Below, in pieces: positions 4,896-5,049 of a stretch of DNA of 5,049 bases. Under the pieces are notes generated by a model. The model saw nothing but the letters and a program-made list of their open reading frames with translations. It searched no databases and was not told the DNA's origin. Both the position numbers and the translations under genes were made by a program. Each line of letters begins with the position of its first letter. The stretch's first letter is position 1. The stretch is taken from the NCBI GenBank assembly GCA_035642125.1, contig DASQSZ010000174.1:1-5049 (forward strand), given 5' to 3'. Source of the stretch: CALAED01 sp937891035. Its GTDB lineage: Bacteria > Actinomycetota > Actinomycetes > Streptosporangiales > Streptosporangiaceae.

Positions 4896-5049
4896 CGGAA
4901 AAGACCACACTGGCCGACGACGCCGGCAGCGAGCGCACCGAGACCTCGGTCCCCGACCGAGCCCGGGCCCGAGAGCTGTTCGAGCGCCTGACCGCCCTTC
5001 CGGACGACGACCCCGAGCGACAGCGGCTGCGTGACCAGCTGGTCGAACT
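4892..5049 (+). CDS. SigB/SigF-type RNA polymerase sigma factor (3' partial)
   Basis: The first 52 codons of a gene that runs off the window. It starts at the GTG inside the GTGA overlap with the anti-sigma stop. After a variable acidic lead (MTEKTTLADDAGSERTETS) the protein reads RARELFERLTALPDDDPERQRLRDQLVEL. That is the characteristic N-terminus of actinobacterial group 3 sigma factors of the SigB/SigF/SigG family, just before region 2. Its partner is expected to be the upstream anti-sigma factor, as in the mycobacterial usfX-sigF pair. The promoter-reading regions 2 and 4 are outside the window, so the paralogue cannot be named. Confidence 0.85.
   Translation, partial: MTEKTTLADDAGSERTETSVPDRARARELFERLTALPDDDPERQRLRDQLVE

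Overview
The window reads as the chromosome of a high-GC actinobacterium. GC-rich codons, GTG and TTG starts, very tight gene spacing, a Streptomyces-type nickel superoxide dismutase and an RsbW/SigF-type stress module all point that way. A Streptosporangiales or Streptomyces-like host is plausible, but the sequence alone does not fix the genus. No mobile element, CRISPR array, tRNA or rRNA was seen. The longest stretch without a gene is 264 bases.

Layout. (1) Bases 1-2610, + strand: a three-gene polar amino acid ABC importer made of a lipoprotein binding protein (5' end outside the window), a single permease and an ATPase, separated by 4 and 6 bases. (2) Bases 2611-2874: intergenic, with weak hairpins after the ATPase gene, an AT-rich patch, and a candidate promoter with dyads ahead of the next gene. 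(3) Bases 2875-3399, + strand: an ABATE-domain protein with a CGNR-type four-cysteine zinc knuckle, probably a DNA-binding regulator. (4) Bases 3416-3841, - strand: sodX, the S26-family protease expected to mature nickel SOD. It converges on the zinc-finger gene, and a perfect 9-bp inverted repeat at the junction contains the stop codons of both genes. (5) Bases 3927-4319, + strand: sodN, nickel superoxide dismutase, divergent from sodX across 85 bases and followed by a strong intrinsic terminator. (6) Bases 4467-5049, + strand: an RsbW/UsfX-like anti-sigma factor whose stop overlaps the start of a SigB/SigF-type sigma factor that runs off the window.

How the genes fit together. The importer is self-contained. 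sodX and sodN form a functional pair: the SodX protease removes a short propeptide so that His1 of the nickel hook is exposed. The zinc-finger protein faces sodX and could regulate the locus, but nothing here proves that. The anti-sigma/sigma pair is a stress-response module placed directly after sodN, but the terminator suggests it is a separate transcription unit.

I found no clearly new system. The most worthwhile leads are the shared stop-codon hairpin, the divergent CGNR tail, the operator-like elements upstream of the zinc-finger gene, and sodN's TTG start with its 10-residue propeptide.
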